Source of the DNA: Cladorrhinum sp. PSN259
Taxonomy: Eukaryota; Ascomycota; Sordariomycetes; Sordariales; Podosporaceae
NCBI GenBank assembly: GCA_033725935.1
Contig: MU867094.1
Location: 124,001 to 188,000, forward strand
Length of the DNA: 64,000 bases
Reading direction: 5' to 3'
Shown: in pieces, positions 1-10,285 of the stretch
How positions within the stretch are numbered: the first letter of the stretch is position 1
Layout of the letters: every line of letters starts with the position of its first letter
Made by a program: the position numbers and the translations under genes
The notes under the pieces: model-generated
Databases searched by the model: none
What the model was told of the DNA's origin: nothing
Seen by the model: only the letters and a program-made list of their open reading frames with translations

Positions 1-207
1 TGTTATTTTGGCGATGAGGTGGATGAGCAGAACGTGGAGGAGCGGTTGAGTTTAGAACAGAGAATCATTTTGCAGACCTGGTATGTTTGGCAGGGTCAGC
101 CTGGACCTAGTAGACCTAGGGCTGTTGTTGGGCTTGACTTTGTTGTTACTCGAGAAGAGGTGCATGAGGAGAAAGTCGGGGAAGGGGAGGACGTGGTGAG
201 GGGGTAA
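1..207 (+). CDS. C-terminal end of an unrecognised protein (5' truncated by window edge)
   Basis: Reading from base 1, one frame stays open into the window for 68 codons and ends in TAA at 205-207. The other two + frames stop within 50 bases. The peptide is acidic (GDEVDEQNVEERL near its start, EEVHEEKVGEGED near its end) with an aromatic centre (TWYVWQGQ). This could be the last exon of a gene lying to the left. I recognise no domain. There is no ATG in frame, so if it is coding the start lies outside the window. An antisense reading (52-285) is also open, so the call rests only on open frame and composition. Confidence 0.4.
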   Translation, partial: CYFGDEVDEQNVEERLSLEQRIILQTWYVWQGQPGPSRPRAVVGLDFVVTREEVHEEKVGEGEDVVRG

Positions 208-1143
208 TGATGGCTGAGCGTGCAGAAGAAGAATGGAGGGAGGAGGAGACGTGGAGAGAAACTGGAAAGGTGAAGGGATGAGCAAAACTTTCGTGATTGT
301 TTTGGATGTTTTCGTTCCTTCGATTGATTTTTATTTTGTTTTCTTCGGTTTGTTTTGACCCTATAAGGGGGTTTATTTTCTACAGATTGGAAGGTAGTCC
401 GCCATATGGCTAGAAGGTGTTTTGGGTGGCTAAGGGGTAGCCTGGATTTGTATTACGGGGCATGGTTTCTTTCTCATGTCTAGGATCAGGTGTTTTGTTG
501 CTTTGCGTTGGATGTATGCTCTGTTTTGGGAGGATACTTTGGTAAAGGAGTCGATTGCTACGAGAAGGTTGTTTCCTTATTGGTTATGATTTGCTTGATT
601 CTGCTGTCGTCGCTGGGTAGTCCTTTCGGGAGTCGAGTGTGAGGATGCCAGCCCTTAACACCGGCAGATGGATATGTATTGTCTCGTTAACAGTTTTCTC
701 GACTACTTGTTTTGGCTGCAGTATTGGCTGTTTACTATAGCATATAGAGACCAAGAAAAGGAGTTACTCCAGATGTGTTTACTTGTTGGTTGATAACAGG
801 GGTAAGGAGAACAGTACAGGGATAAGGGCTTTTATCTTGCCTGCTCAGAGCTTTTACTCCCGTGATTTCGTACGGTAAGGGATTCTTTTATGTTTTTTTT
901 TTTTTTCTTCACAAGGGTGTGTTACTAACAGCCTCTTTCGCCGATACGGGGGGATGAATGATTACCTATTTACAGAATTGATCTTCCAAGACATCGAATT
1001 CTGATTACAGAACCACGGATACAGTATGAAACAAGGTTCAGTAATATCTCACAAGTAGGGCAACGCTGTCCCCAAACCGTCACGGAAATCGGTTTGGCCT
1101 CGTTTCGTCATCGCAGTCACCGAGCCATCCGGGTTAATAATAC

Positions 1144-1176
1144 GGGATGGATGGATGGATGGATGGGTGGATGGGA
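1144..1176. repeat. GGAT tetranucleotide microsatellite
   Basis: Imperfect tandem GGAT units (about seven, one changed to GGGT) lie in noncoding sequence. Confidence 0.85.
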
Positions 1177-1392
1177 TGTATAATTTGACTGGTGTCACAA
1201 GCATTTGTGGTTCTTCCTCAGCCGTATTTTCCTGTCGGTGATTACATTTCGGAGTACATACGCAGCAGATAGGCAAGGCAAGGCTTTTGTGTTGGTGTGG
1301 TGGGACTTAAAGAAGTTGTGTCCAGTTAATGGTCGAGAAATCAGGGCGTTTACTTTAACACGTGTCGCTTGATTAACCCGATGGTGGTGTGG

Positions 1393-1424
<32 letters not shown>

Positions 1425-1431
1425 TCTTTCT
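1393..1431. repeat. TC dinucleotide microsatellite grading into TTTC
   Basis: About twelve TC units are followed by TTTC units. The tract lies 65 bases from the longer TG tract. Confidence 0.9.
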
Positions 1432-1495
1432 GGGTCTCAAATCTCGGAGCCTCGAGGGCAAAATAAGAATGATGATTGGATCAAACAAGGCAAAG

Positions 1496-1496
<1 letters not shown>

Positions 1497-1577
<81 letters not shown>
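1497..1577. repeat. TG dinucleotide microsatellite, about 40 units
   Basis: An uninterrupted TG run of 81 bases is the longest simple repeat in the window. It is followed at once by a short TC run. It lies in noncoding DNA. Perfect runs of this length are usually length-polymorphic between strains, and alternating purine-pyrimidine DNA can adopt Z-form. Confidence 0.95.
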
Positions 1578-1578
<1 letters not shown>

Positions 1579-3064
1579 TCTCTCGGTATTGTAACCTTTA
1601 TTTTCGTGGTTTTATATGAAACTCACTCCAAAAATCGGGCGCGTTTAATATTGACTTGACGAGATCGCCCGCGGACAAATGACTATGCGAACGGCATAAT
1701 AGAGTTTCTCAATGGCGGTTTGGTTCGAAGAGGAGTTTTTGATTTGGGCGCCTTGGTTGTTCCGCGGACGGTGATTTAATTAAACGACGACATGAGACTT
1801 TCTCAAGTGCCTGCTTGAATTCGAGAAGCGGGATCCAATTCGGGCGGACGCCCTGCAATGCTCGTTTTCTGTCCAGCCAGAAGTCTTCAGAATCATCAAA
1901 TCAAGTTGGCCTCACAAAGTTTGAGCGATAACAAACCCAGCGAATGGATGGTTGGATCGATGGAGGGTTGGGCACAGTAAACAACGCGATGAGAGGCGTC
2001 ATGTTCTCTGGGCCAGTCAGTTGGACTCCGAGTAAGATGTACCAAATAGGGACAGCAGGACGGCCAATGGAGGGACTGACATGACCTGGTCTTCGAACCA
2101 TACGTCTTCAAGTAAGAAACCAACAACAAACAAACACCACCTTGGCTCACGGAACAGAAAACGGAGTGTTTCTTCCCGAATGAAGCTTATTCGTCGAGGT
2201 AAGTTTTATGTGTTCATCGTTTCTTACATTCGGTCATGTAAATCCTCAAGGAATTTGTCACTTTGCCGTTTCCTTCCTCACGCAACGATTCTGTTGAGCA
2301 TTGATACATGCCGAAGTTGAAGTTGCGGTGAAAGGCTGATGTTGAGGAAGGAAGAAGCCTCAAAAAATCCCGAGTTACACAGTGCGCATGAAATAGACAA
2401 GCAAGGCTTCTTTCTATTGTACTGTACGACTCTTGTGTTCATTCTTGCCCAATTACCTCTGGTGATCCCCGAGTTCTCGAAACAACTCTCCACTGATGAT
2501 CCTTTCTCTCTTCCACGTTGGTTATTACCAAAATCAACAAGGCTCTGATACCTTCGGTATACCCGCAGCATCGATGCACTCCACCGGGTATCTGTTCAAC
2601 CCTGCCTGCATCATGCAATCTCTTGTCCTCCTTTGCTTTACCCGAATTTCCATTTCCTTCTTCAATCCCTAGTGTAATCTGTTACACTCACTCAGCCTTG
2701 CCGGGTAGCTACCGAACCCGCTCTGCTCGTGAAAATGAAAATGACACATCACATAATTACTGGTCACTGCATCCCACACTCCCACGGCGCCCCCTTGTTT
2801 GGCTCTCTCTGTGTCCCTTTCTGAGAAAAGTACCGCACGTACAACATACTACCTTGAAAAGTGTCTCAAAAAGATGGATACACTCACTCTCTGCGGGATA
2901 TAAAAAGCGCCTGTTGGTCTCTGTGTATGTGTGACACACAAAAAGACCTCATCCACATCATCCCGTCCTGCATTAGTGCCCTATGTATGCACGCAACGCA
3001 CACCCCACCAGGGGCCCTGTTCTCCCAATCTGCCGGGTACGGATAGTGCGGTTTAGAAGAGGGG

Positions 3065-3087
3065 AAAAAAAAAAAAAAAAAAAAAAA
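3065..3087. repeat. Poly-A tract (23 A)
   Basis: A homopolymer of 23 A in the spacer. It could be a retroposed tail or slippage product, but no gene-like sequence precedes it. Confidence 0.9.
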
Positions 3088-3575
3088 GGAGAGAAGAGTA
3101 GCACAAAAGAGCCTCACGTGTAATTATGATTTTCTCGGTTAGCATAATACCCCTGACAACCCCCTGGAGACAGACAGAACGTGCAACAAACTCAGGAACG
3201 TATCCGTAGCAGTGGAAGAGACGAGGCTCAAAGACCAAAATAAGTGAGAAGTGAATGAGGCCCAAGCCGAGGTGCAAATAGACCAATATGCCCACGATTT
3301 GCTTTCTTCTATTTCCTCCGGTCAGACTGCCGTAGCCAAAACATTCAACAACAGTAACAACATGTGCAAGAAAGAGGGGTATCAACAAACACTCAAGTCG
3401 ATAAAAAATAAATCCAAAAAACAAAAAAAAAAGTGAACAAAAAAGTGAAGAGAGCGATAATCCTCTCGATTCCAAGCCAAAAAATGAAAAGAACAGACTT
3501 ATTTTCCACGCCCGTTGTTACCCTGAACATTCCCAACCCAAAAATTCTATTGTAGACAAAAGAAAATCCACGTGA

Positions 3576-5813
3576 TCAACACACACTTTGAACTGGCCGC
3601 GGCCAAGTCACTCTTTGGTGTCGGTGGATGTGGTGATGTGAATTGTGACCGTGATGGTGGTAATCATCATCACCTTCACTTCTTGCCCTGGGTGACGCTT
3701 CAATGACCGAGTTAAGCCCAGACGTGCTATGCCCATCAATATCAAGCTCATCCTTCGGCGTGTTTAGCCCCTCAAAGGCACTGGGATCCATCTTAGCAGC
3801 TTCATCTTGCCTCCAATGTACAAGCACATCTTCTTGCCATTTTCGAATATTGCCAACCTTGTGGGTTGACTCAAAGATTGTGAGCATGAGTTCGGCTTCC
3901 ATGGGCGTCGTTCTCAAACGGTGAATCAACCACTGATTAATATAATCCGGTTTGCTCTCTGCATTCTTCATCAAATTTGTGATCCCGAGCTCCTTCATGC
4001 ACTCGGCCCTCCTCTGTGCGCTGTCTGGACTGTTTTGGGGAAGTGCCATGGCCTCGGCGAGAGCCTTTCGTGGCGTCAGTAGCTTCAGGACATACGAAGG
4101 GTTGGACAGTAGAATGGGAAAACGTGGGTTCGCTAGAGTGCCGCTTCGGTTGCTGGGCAACGACTCGATCGACATATTGCCATCGGTCGGGGCTGGAGCT
4201 CGACTGCTGCCAGAAAAAATGGTAACCTCCTCATTGTAAGAGGCATGTTTAGGGACCACGCCCTTTTGAATGCATAGATCTCTGAGTTTTTCGACCGTCT
4301 GCGATTCCTTTTCAAAAGCTAGCTGTGCCCGTTGTTTCTCGCCCTCATAGTTCTGGACGAACTCAAGATCGTCCTCGCTAATGTCGATCCCAAATTTAGC
4401 CGTGAATTCTTCCATGACAGGAGGGATATGCTCGAGCGAGGTTTTGAGAGTTTCCAGGTCTTTCTCGCTGATGGAGCGCCCTAGATTGTCCTGCATTCTC
4501 TTCCTGTGGAGTTTGGTCTCCAGATCGTAGAGTATTTCCTCATATCGCAGTTTGACCTCTTCGCAAAATTCCCTGGCAAGTTCCCGATCCCCAACCGCGT
4601 CCAGGAGCTCCTGGTACAAGGGGTGAATATCCTCATGTCGTTCGCCAGAGATACCAAGTAGAATTCCCGCTCGGCTGTCCGTGTCGGATTTATGGGCAGA
4701 ATCGACTTCGGCCCTGCTATTCATGGTTTGTGCGACTTCGATCTGGGGCGCAAAAGTCGAAAACGAGGGTGGCTGGACGGAATCAGCTTGCCTCTGAATG
4801 GTGCGGACAACTTGAGCCTCCATTGTCTCGAGCTGGACTTCTTCGTCCTTGAGCGCCTTCTCCAATGCATCGTACGCGGCAACAGCAGGATAGAATTCAT
4901 CTCGGGCAGCCTGGAGATCACGAAATTGCTTGATGATGGCAAAATAAGGCCGTATAAGCTTCATGAAACCGTCGTCCAGAGTACTCATTCTTTCAAGCAG
5001 CTGCTTCAACTCCTTTCGTTTCTTGGTCATCTCAGACCGAAGGCGCCAGACCTGTTTCTGCTTGGCGCCAACGGTTGCCAAAACCTCCCCACGAGCGCCA
5101 TCCGGATATGTAAAGATAGATGTTGCATCTGAGAGATCAGACTCGGAATCAGAATCGGAAGAATTAAAAGCATGATTTTGAAGTGGAGTACGGTTGCTAG
5201 CCGTCTCAGAGCCTGCAAGTCGCGGGCTGTCGCTGCCGCGGGGCATTGATGGGTAATATGGTTTGGAAGTATAGGGAGCACTCGGCTGATTCCCTGGTCC
5301 TGGGGGACGAGAAGTTGGGGGTGGTCTGCCAATATTACCACCGCCTGGCTGCTTTCTTAATGCTGAATGAGGCGGCGGCGGCGGCGGTCGAGCACTAGAG
5401 AAAGTACCAATCTGATTCTGCAGCTGTGGATGGGTAGGAGGAGGCGGTGGTGGCCGAACACCTCTCATATCGCGATTCGCTCGTGGACCAGGAAACCCAA
5501 AGGGTTGCAAGGGCGTAGGATTGCTCCCAGTTGGTGGAGGCGGAGGAGGTGGTTGTTGGGTTCGCCGTAAGACCATGTCGGATGAACGTGTGGGATCAAG
5601 GACGACGGAGCGCGGAAACGTGTTCTGATTGCTATGTTGATTTATATCGAAGGGAGTCAGGTCGCTCCGACGACGTGGTTGAGGAGACGGTCGCTTGACA
5701 GCCGCGCCGGCAGGAGCAAGGCTTGCCATCCGAGTGTTGTCGGATGGCTCGTTTCTCGCATGGGCAACGCGCCGGGGCGATGGAGGGGCGTGAGGAACCG
5801 TGGGAGATGCCAT
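3576..5813 (-). CDS. Unrecognised fungal protein with polyproline N-terminus and coiled coils
   Basis: A single-exon ORF of 745 residues starts at the first ATG (5813) and ends at 3576. Residues 1-170 are disordered and basic with three polyproline runs (about 88-94, 121-126 and 143-148), spaced 20-30 residues apart. Such runs commonly bind profilin, SH3 or WW domains. An acidic serine stretch (SSDSDSESDLSD) follows. Two predicted coiled-coil or helical regions lie at about 245-340 and 400-510, separated by a low-complexity linker. The C-terminal third is helical, and the tail is rich in His (DDYHHHGHNSHHHIHRHQ). I do not recognise a named domain. Polyproline plus coiled coil would fit a cytoskeletal or scaffold role, but that is inference. 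It is divergently oriented to the DUF6590 gene across 1.7 kb. Confidence 0.8.
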   Translation of the reverse strand: MASPTVPHAPPSPRRVAHARNEPSDNTRMASLAPAGAAVKRPSPQPRRRSDLTPFDINQHSNQNTFPRSVVLDPTRSSDMVLRRTQQPPPPPPPTGSNPTPLQPFGFPGPRANRDMRGVRPPPPPPTHPQLQNQIGTFSSARPPPPPPHSALRKQPGGGNIGRPPPTSRPPGPGNQPSAPYTSKPYYPSMPRGSDSPRLAGSETASNRTPLQNHAFNSSDSDSESDLSDATSIFTYPDGARGEVLATVGAKQKQVWRLRSEMTKKRKELKQLLERMSTLDDGFMKLIRPYFAIIKQFRDLQAARDEFYPAVAAYDALEKALKDEEVQLETMEAQVVRTIQRQADSVQPPSFSTFAPQIEVAQTMNSRAEVDSAHKSDTDSRAGILLGISGERHEDIHPLYQELLDAVGDRELAREFCEEVKLRYEEILYDLETKLHRKRMQDNLGRSISEKDLETLKTSLEHIPPVMEEFTAKFGIDISEDDLEFVQNYEGEKQRAQLAFEKESQTVEKLRDLCIQKGVVPKHASYNEEVTIFSGSSRAPAPTDGNMSIESLPSNRSGTLANPRFPILLSNPSYVLKLLTPRKALAEAMALPQNSPDSAQRRAECMKELGITNLMKNAESKPDYINQWLIHRLRTTPMEAELMLTIFESTHKVGNIRKWQEDVLVHWRQDEAAKMDPSAFEGLNTPKDELDIDGHSTSGLNSVIEASPRARSEGDDDYHHHGHNSHHHIHRHQRVTWPRPVQSVC

Positions 5814-7545
5814 GCGAATAGAAGGTAATCGTCACTCTCCAACAACATTTCCAATGGTTCTAACCACTGGTTGATGGTGTTCCAGAATTGCCGGATACTG
5901 AGACAGGACTAGCTGACTGGACGAAGTCGGGTGAGCGGGGAACCGGCAGTCATGGAGGGCCGTTGTCAAGGTTGCGTTGCTTCAGGGAGGAATTAAAACA
6001 TGTGTTTGTGTGTCGGGTAAGGTATGTATGAAGCAGTGCACCTCTGACAGGGGTTTGTATATATGTAAGTACGATATCCGTACCGCTACGGCGGGCAACC
6101 GCTGTAATGCATTCTCTCAGGCGACCATGTGCATGTATACATAATACCTTGTAATGTATCAGAAATTCTCCGCGTCCCTATTAGGCAACTTCTGAAATGC
6201 GGCGTGGTCCACGGGTCTGGCGCTATGTAACAGTACAGTGCTTGCAAGACTGGTCATCGCAACCTGACAGTAATCGACAGCAGCCCTGAACTTTGAGTTG
6301 AACCGGTCGAGGGGTGTGGGGGGTTTGGAAAGAGGAGGTGGACAAGCAAGCGCGGGCGGAGCGAATCCTTTCTTGGGATCCGCCAGCCTTGTTATGTGGG
6401 GTCGGTGCGCGAGCGATACATACACTGGAAGTATCAAGCAATGCTAAAGTGGCGGGAATGAAAACGGAATTGTGCGGAAAAGACGGGACGGACCCGACCA
6501 GCTGCCCCGATCAAAGTGTCGAAAACCTGAAGGGAGGGCGATGTCAAACAAACCAAATTACATGGGATAAAATTCAAGTCGTCCCTTTCTACCCCAGATT
6601 CCAGATTGACAACCTTACCCCCCAACGGGACTCTCCACCTAGGGGATCCTTGACGCTGACCCACAGTCTGTGTGCACCTGGAAAAGAACCGTAAAAGAAT
6701 GAGAAGGCTGCCGGGATTTGACCAAGGACATGGACAGGGGTGGGATGGAAGGGAAGCTGCCTTTCTGCCCAAGGCCGGCCATCCCCATCATGCAATTCAC
6801 CTGCGCATTCGTCTCGAAAGGGGAAGTGGAAAAGTGTATTTTGGGTTGAAGAAGTATGGCACCAGTGTGACCGGCCGGGGACGTGGGAAATCGCCCCGCG
6901 ATGGCAACCACCTCCAGCTCAGCCCATTTCACTCTTCTCAAGCTTTCATCATCTTTTTCCTGTATCGCTGCCTGAACCTAATGCACTGCCGGGTGCTGAA
7001 GGTGACTTGGGACTCGACGGCATTGGTCACTTGAAGCCACGATAAGCCAGTCGCGCATGGCCTTTTCTATTACTTGCTAGCTCCGCATCGAACGATACAG
7101 ATCGCTTCGTTCTTTCTCTCTGCGTTCAGATCCTCCACGGCCAAGCGATTCAGCCGACGCGACGACTGCGTTTCGGTTGACGCCGCGAATGGTATCCCGG
7201 CCCGTGCGTCACGAGCTTACAGCAAGCAAACCAATAACAGTTGCATATTAATATACACCCTCATGAGCTATCGACAGCAGCTTGACTTACCGCTCTCTCT
7301 ATCCACTGTGTTCCTGGTTGTAGCGTCTTCTGCGGTCTTGCGGCTCTGCGCATCTGTAAAGAGGGGGAGTTCATAGAAAGCATCCGAATTCACCCACCCA
7401 TAAGAACTTGAGACGCCTTCAACGTGTACGCTTTCAGGCAACCGTCACGCATCTTCCGCGCACCATTTTTTGCCTTTCTGTGTCTGGTCATCCTCGCTTT
7501 TCGGCTCGCGCCGGCCGACAGATCCCTCACTGTGAACACCAGAGA
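5814..7545. other. Divergent promoter region, no gene seen
   Basis: This 1.7 kb stretch separates the start codons of two divergently transcribed genes. It contains overlapping short ORFs on both strands but no homology I recognise. It presumably holds both promoters and 5' UTRs. Confidence 0.55.
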
Positions 7546-7569
7546 ATGATGTGTTGTGATGGCGAGTAG
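7546..7569 (+). other. Short upstream ORF overlapping the DUF6590 start codon
   Basis: An ATG-ATG pair at 7546-7551 opens a seven-codon frame ending in TAG at 7567-7569. It overlaps, out of frame, the proposed main ATG at 7559. If the transcript starts upstream, ribosomes would have to leak past it or reinitiate, which usually lowers main-ORF translation. The effect is inferred; the overlap is visible. Confidence 0.6.
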
Positions 7570-9469
7570 AGGAAATCAAGGTGGGGGATGGACCAAGTGG
7601 ACCTTAGACAAATCAGGTACCCAATATTACCGGGCGAGACAAAACTGGGCAGGTATGGCTTTCTTCTCCTTCATGTCGGTCCCTTCCATTTTGTCTCTGT
7701 ATTAAGCATTAATACTGTGTAGGCGATTGGGAGTATGATTACCAGCCCGCCTATCCCTCCAATACGCACCAGCAGGCCGCTCCTCGGGGTGATGGCGTCG
7801 ATGACCTTGCAAGTTCCTTCAACGCTGTTGACCTGCAAGACAACAATTATGGCAATGACCAGTCAGATGCGCAAGAAGATCAGAACTATTCGTACACGAC
7901 TCACGGCACGGGTATGATAACATCAGCAGTGCCTTCTGGACCATCCTCCCAATCCTCTTACGCTGGTCAATCTCAGTATTCAAGCCCTTCCTACCAAAAC
8001 TATTCTTCTGCACCCTACAAGGGGAAGGAAAAGGCCAGGCCAAAGGGAAAAGGCCCCGCCGGGAAGAAACAAAAGGGAAAACCCGGAAGAGGTCACAATG
8101 AAGGCTATAGCGAGGAGCCTACCGTGGACCCTGGCCCCGAACAACCTCCATTCTACGAAGCCCAAGAAGTGTCCGACGCCGACGCCGCGCCTGGGGATTA
8201 CCATGATCATGCGGGCGTTTATGAAGCTCCAGCAGAAGAAACCGGTTATGGCTCAGGATATGCTCAGGGCGTCCCTACAGACCATGTTGATGACCATGGT
8301 ATGTATACATTTATATTCATAGCACCTTAATTACTGACATCCTACCAGTAGACTCAACAACGATACATGGCGAAACGGAGGAACAGTACTATCCCGAGTT
8401 GGAAGGTACTCCAATCCATGAACTTGGAGAACCGGAGCTTGACTTCAGCGGTTCCCAGGTAGACGAGGGACCCCTTGATTATCCAGTTCCGTCGGATGGT
8501 ATGTGAATTTAACTGTGCTCAGAACGCTGGCCTTCGCTGACTTTGTGCTTCACAAGCCTATACTGGCGATGAAAGCCTAGATGATTTTTACCAGGAAGCA
8601 GACGGTTACGGGACTGGCATGCCAGGAGCATCGTCATCAGTGGGACCGGAAGAATCTAGCTATGAGCCTAGTTATTCAGGAGGATACGATCAGTATCCTT
8701 ACCAACAAGACACCGGTCAGCAAACACCAAGAGCTCGTTCGCCAGAGATGGCCGGCTTCCAGTACGGCGGCAACACCATGGATCAGACGCTCAGCGAAGA
8801 GCGCTACGGTACGAACCGCTCATATGGTGATGACTTGTTCAGCCGGTATATTGTTGAACCATCCTCGAGATTTCAGCCAGGAAGTGTAAGTCTGGTCGCT
8901 CGTTCGTTGACTTTTTCGGCCAGTCTGCTGACACTGAGATTGACTAGGTATTTAAAATATATTGGTCCGAGCCGCTCGGAGATGGGCTGAATGCAACGGT
9001 GCGTTCATACATGGACAAAAAGGGCGAAAAGTTTCACTACAGTTTCCGTCGCTTCATTGTCGTCGCCAGTGATGAAGGTCACAGTACCTGCGTGTAAGTG
9101 CCATGGCTTCAAACAGCCACCTCAGACTTAGCTGACATCTGATACAGTCCAATATTGACGTATGGTCATCGAGCCTGCACTAAGAGGGGAGTCAAGGCGC
9201 AGAAGCACGGAATTGTATATCAGATTGGGCACCGCCCGCTTAAGCTCCATGGCGAGCCTGAACTTGGCTTTGAACCTGCACGTGTCGAGCTCTTCGAAAG
9301 GACCGAGAAGCTCGACAAGGAATCGCGAGTTAACTATTCGAAACTTGTCACCATCGAGCACAACTACCGAGTCTTCTTTATTGGTCGTATTCATCCTCGC
9401 GACTTCCAAGATATCGTTGGCCCCGCTGTTGATACTTGCTGGGGTAAGAAGAGACGGCACCATCGTTAA
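7559..9469 (+). CDS. DUF6590 domain protein with low-complexity N-terminus
   Basis: Six exons: 7559-7652, 7723-8298, 8352-8498 (or from 8349), 8557-8885, 8948-9093 and 9148-9469, giving 537 residues. All junctions are GT-AG and keep phase. The N-terminus starts MASRGNQGGGWTKWTLDK. The middle is disordered and rich in S, Q, Y, G and P, with a basic K/P/G patch (around GKEKARPKGKGPAGKKQ). The last 170 residues resemble the fungal DUF6590 domain: VFKIYWSEPLGD, then FRRFIVVASDEGHSTC, PILTYGH, KRGVKAQKHGIVY, and a C-terminal RVFFIGRIHPRDF. DUF6590 is common in Pezizomycotina; its molecular function is not established to my knowledge. The tail KKRRHHR could act as a nuclear signal. The third exon has a tandem NAG-NAG acceptor. 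Confidence 0.85.
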
Positions 9470-10285
9470 AAAAAAACCCCCATGATCACATAATTGGCTC
9501 ACCCAGAAATGCCTGGGAGCTCACATAACGTTTGGGAGCCTTTGTGTGTTTGAGGATTCAGCACACGAGGGCTATGTTTTGGGCATCGGCTGCAGACCAG
9601 CCTAAAGCCTATCCAGATTGTTTTACGTTGAAGGATTTTTCTATTTTTCTCTTTCCATTTAATTTACGTTTCCCCATCATCACTGCACCTTCTCCCCCTC
9701 CCAGACTGGCACCTGCATGTGTCCTTGGTTGGATATATCAGGAATCTCTTCTCTCGCAATCTCTTCTCGGTTCTTTTTCACTCACTTATGATAATGATAT
9801 GATGGCGTTGTATGCCAACAACGAAAAGATTTTTTGTTTTTTTTCTTCTTTTTTTTTTCCCCCTCATGATTTTGGACAGATTATCAACAACGTTCAAACC
9901 AAACGACTGCGAGCCATTATGCGCTTGGACAAAGCTCAGAAAGTTTCGAATACCTTGTTTTTTAGGATTTACAAACTCAAATTATGAATATGAATACGTT
10001 TTTTTATATTTGTTTCAACGACCGATGAACCTGTTCCTCTTGTTCAGCTTCTGAAAGCATGGTAAGAAAGAAAAAGAAACTAAAAAGTGAAAAGGAGAAC
10101 AAGGAGAAGCTTGTCGTTATACGTGATGATTGATTATTGTGATTACTTTTGAAAACTTTGTTACTCCCACGTCTTTTTGATGATATCGGCTGCCTTTTAT
10201 TACAACAAAAAAAGTCAGCTCCTTTGGTTTTTTTTTTTTCCCCTCCTATAGGCAGGTATATTTGGTATGGTATGGGGGGGGGGGG
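9470..10285. other. Convergent 3' flanking region
   Basis: This 0.8 kb separates two converging genes. It is T-rich on the + strand with several poly-T runs, as expected for 3' UTRs and poly(A) sites. No gene is seen. It ends with a 12-G run (10274-10285) directly beside the stop codon of the next gene. Confidence 0.6.
10274..10285. repeat. 12-G homopolymer abutting a stop codon
   Basis: On the minus strand the GMC oxidoreductase stop codon TAA is followed immediately by twelve C. Confidence 0.9.

Larger units (their letters stand above)
208..3575. other. Long repeat-rich intergenic region, no convincing gene
   Basis: This 3.4 kb stretch has only short ORFs with no recognisable domain. It holds several simple repeats (GGAT, TC, a long TG tract, poly-A). 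The first few hundred bases are probably 3' UTR of the truncated gene. The last 300 bases, A-rich on the + strand, are probably 3' UTR of the minus-strand gene ending at 3576. An ORF at 2518-2934 was considered and not supported. Confidence 0.6.

Noticed and set aside
1369..1659. 96-codon ORF with a long Cys-Val alternating stretch
   Set aside because: It is simply the TG microsatellite read as codons. There is no other coding sign.
2518..2934. 138-codon + strand ORF
   Set aside because: Composition is Ser/Pro/Leu-rich without domain, and the antisense frame is also partly open. It looks like noncoding spacer.
3065..3087. Poly-A tract as a LINE or retroposed tail
   Set aside because: No reverse-transcriptase or gene-like sequence precedes it and no target-site duplication is evident.
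3053..3475. 140-codon minus ORF rich in Phe and Leu
   Set aside because: The hydrophobic runs come from poly-A and A-rich 3' UTR sequence read in reverse, so it is not a membrane protein gene.
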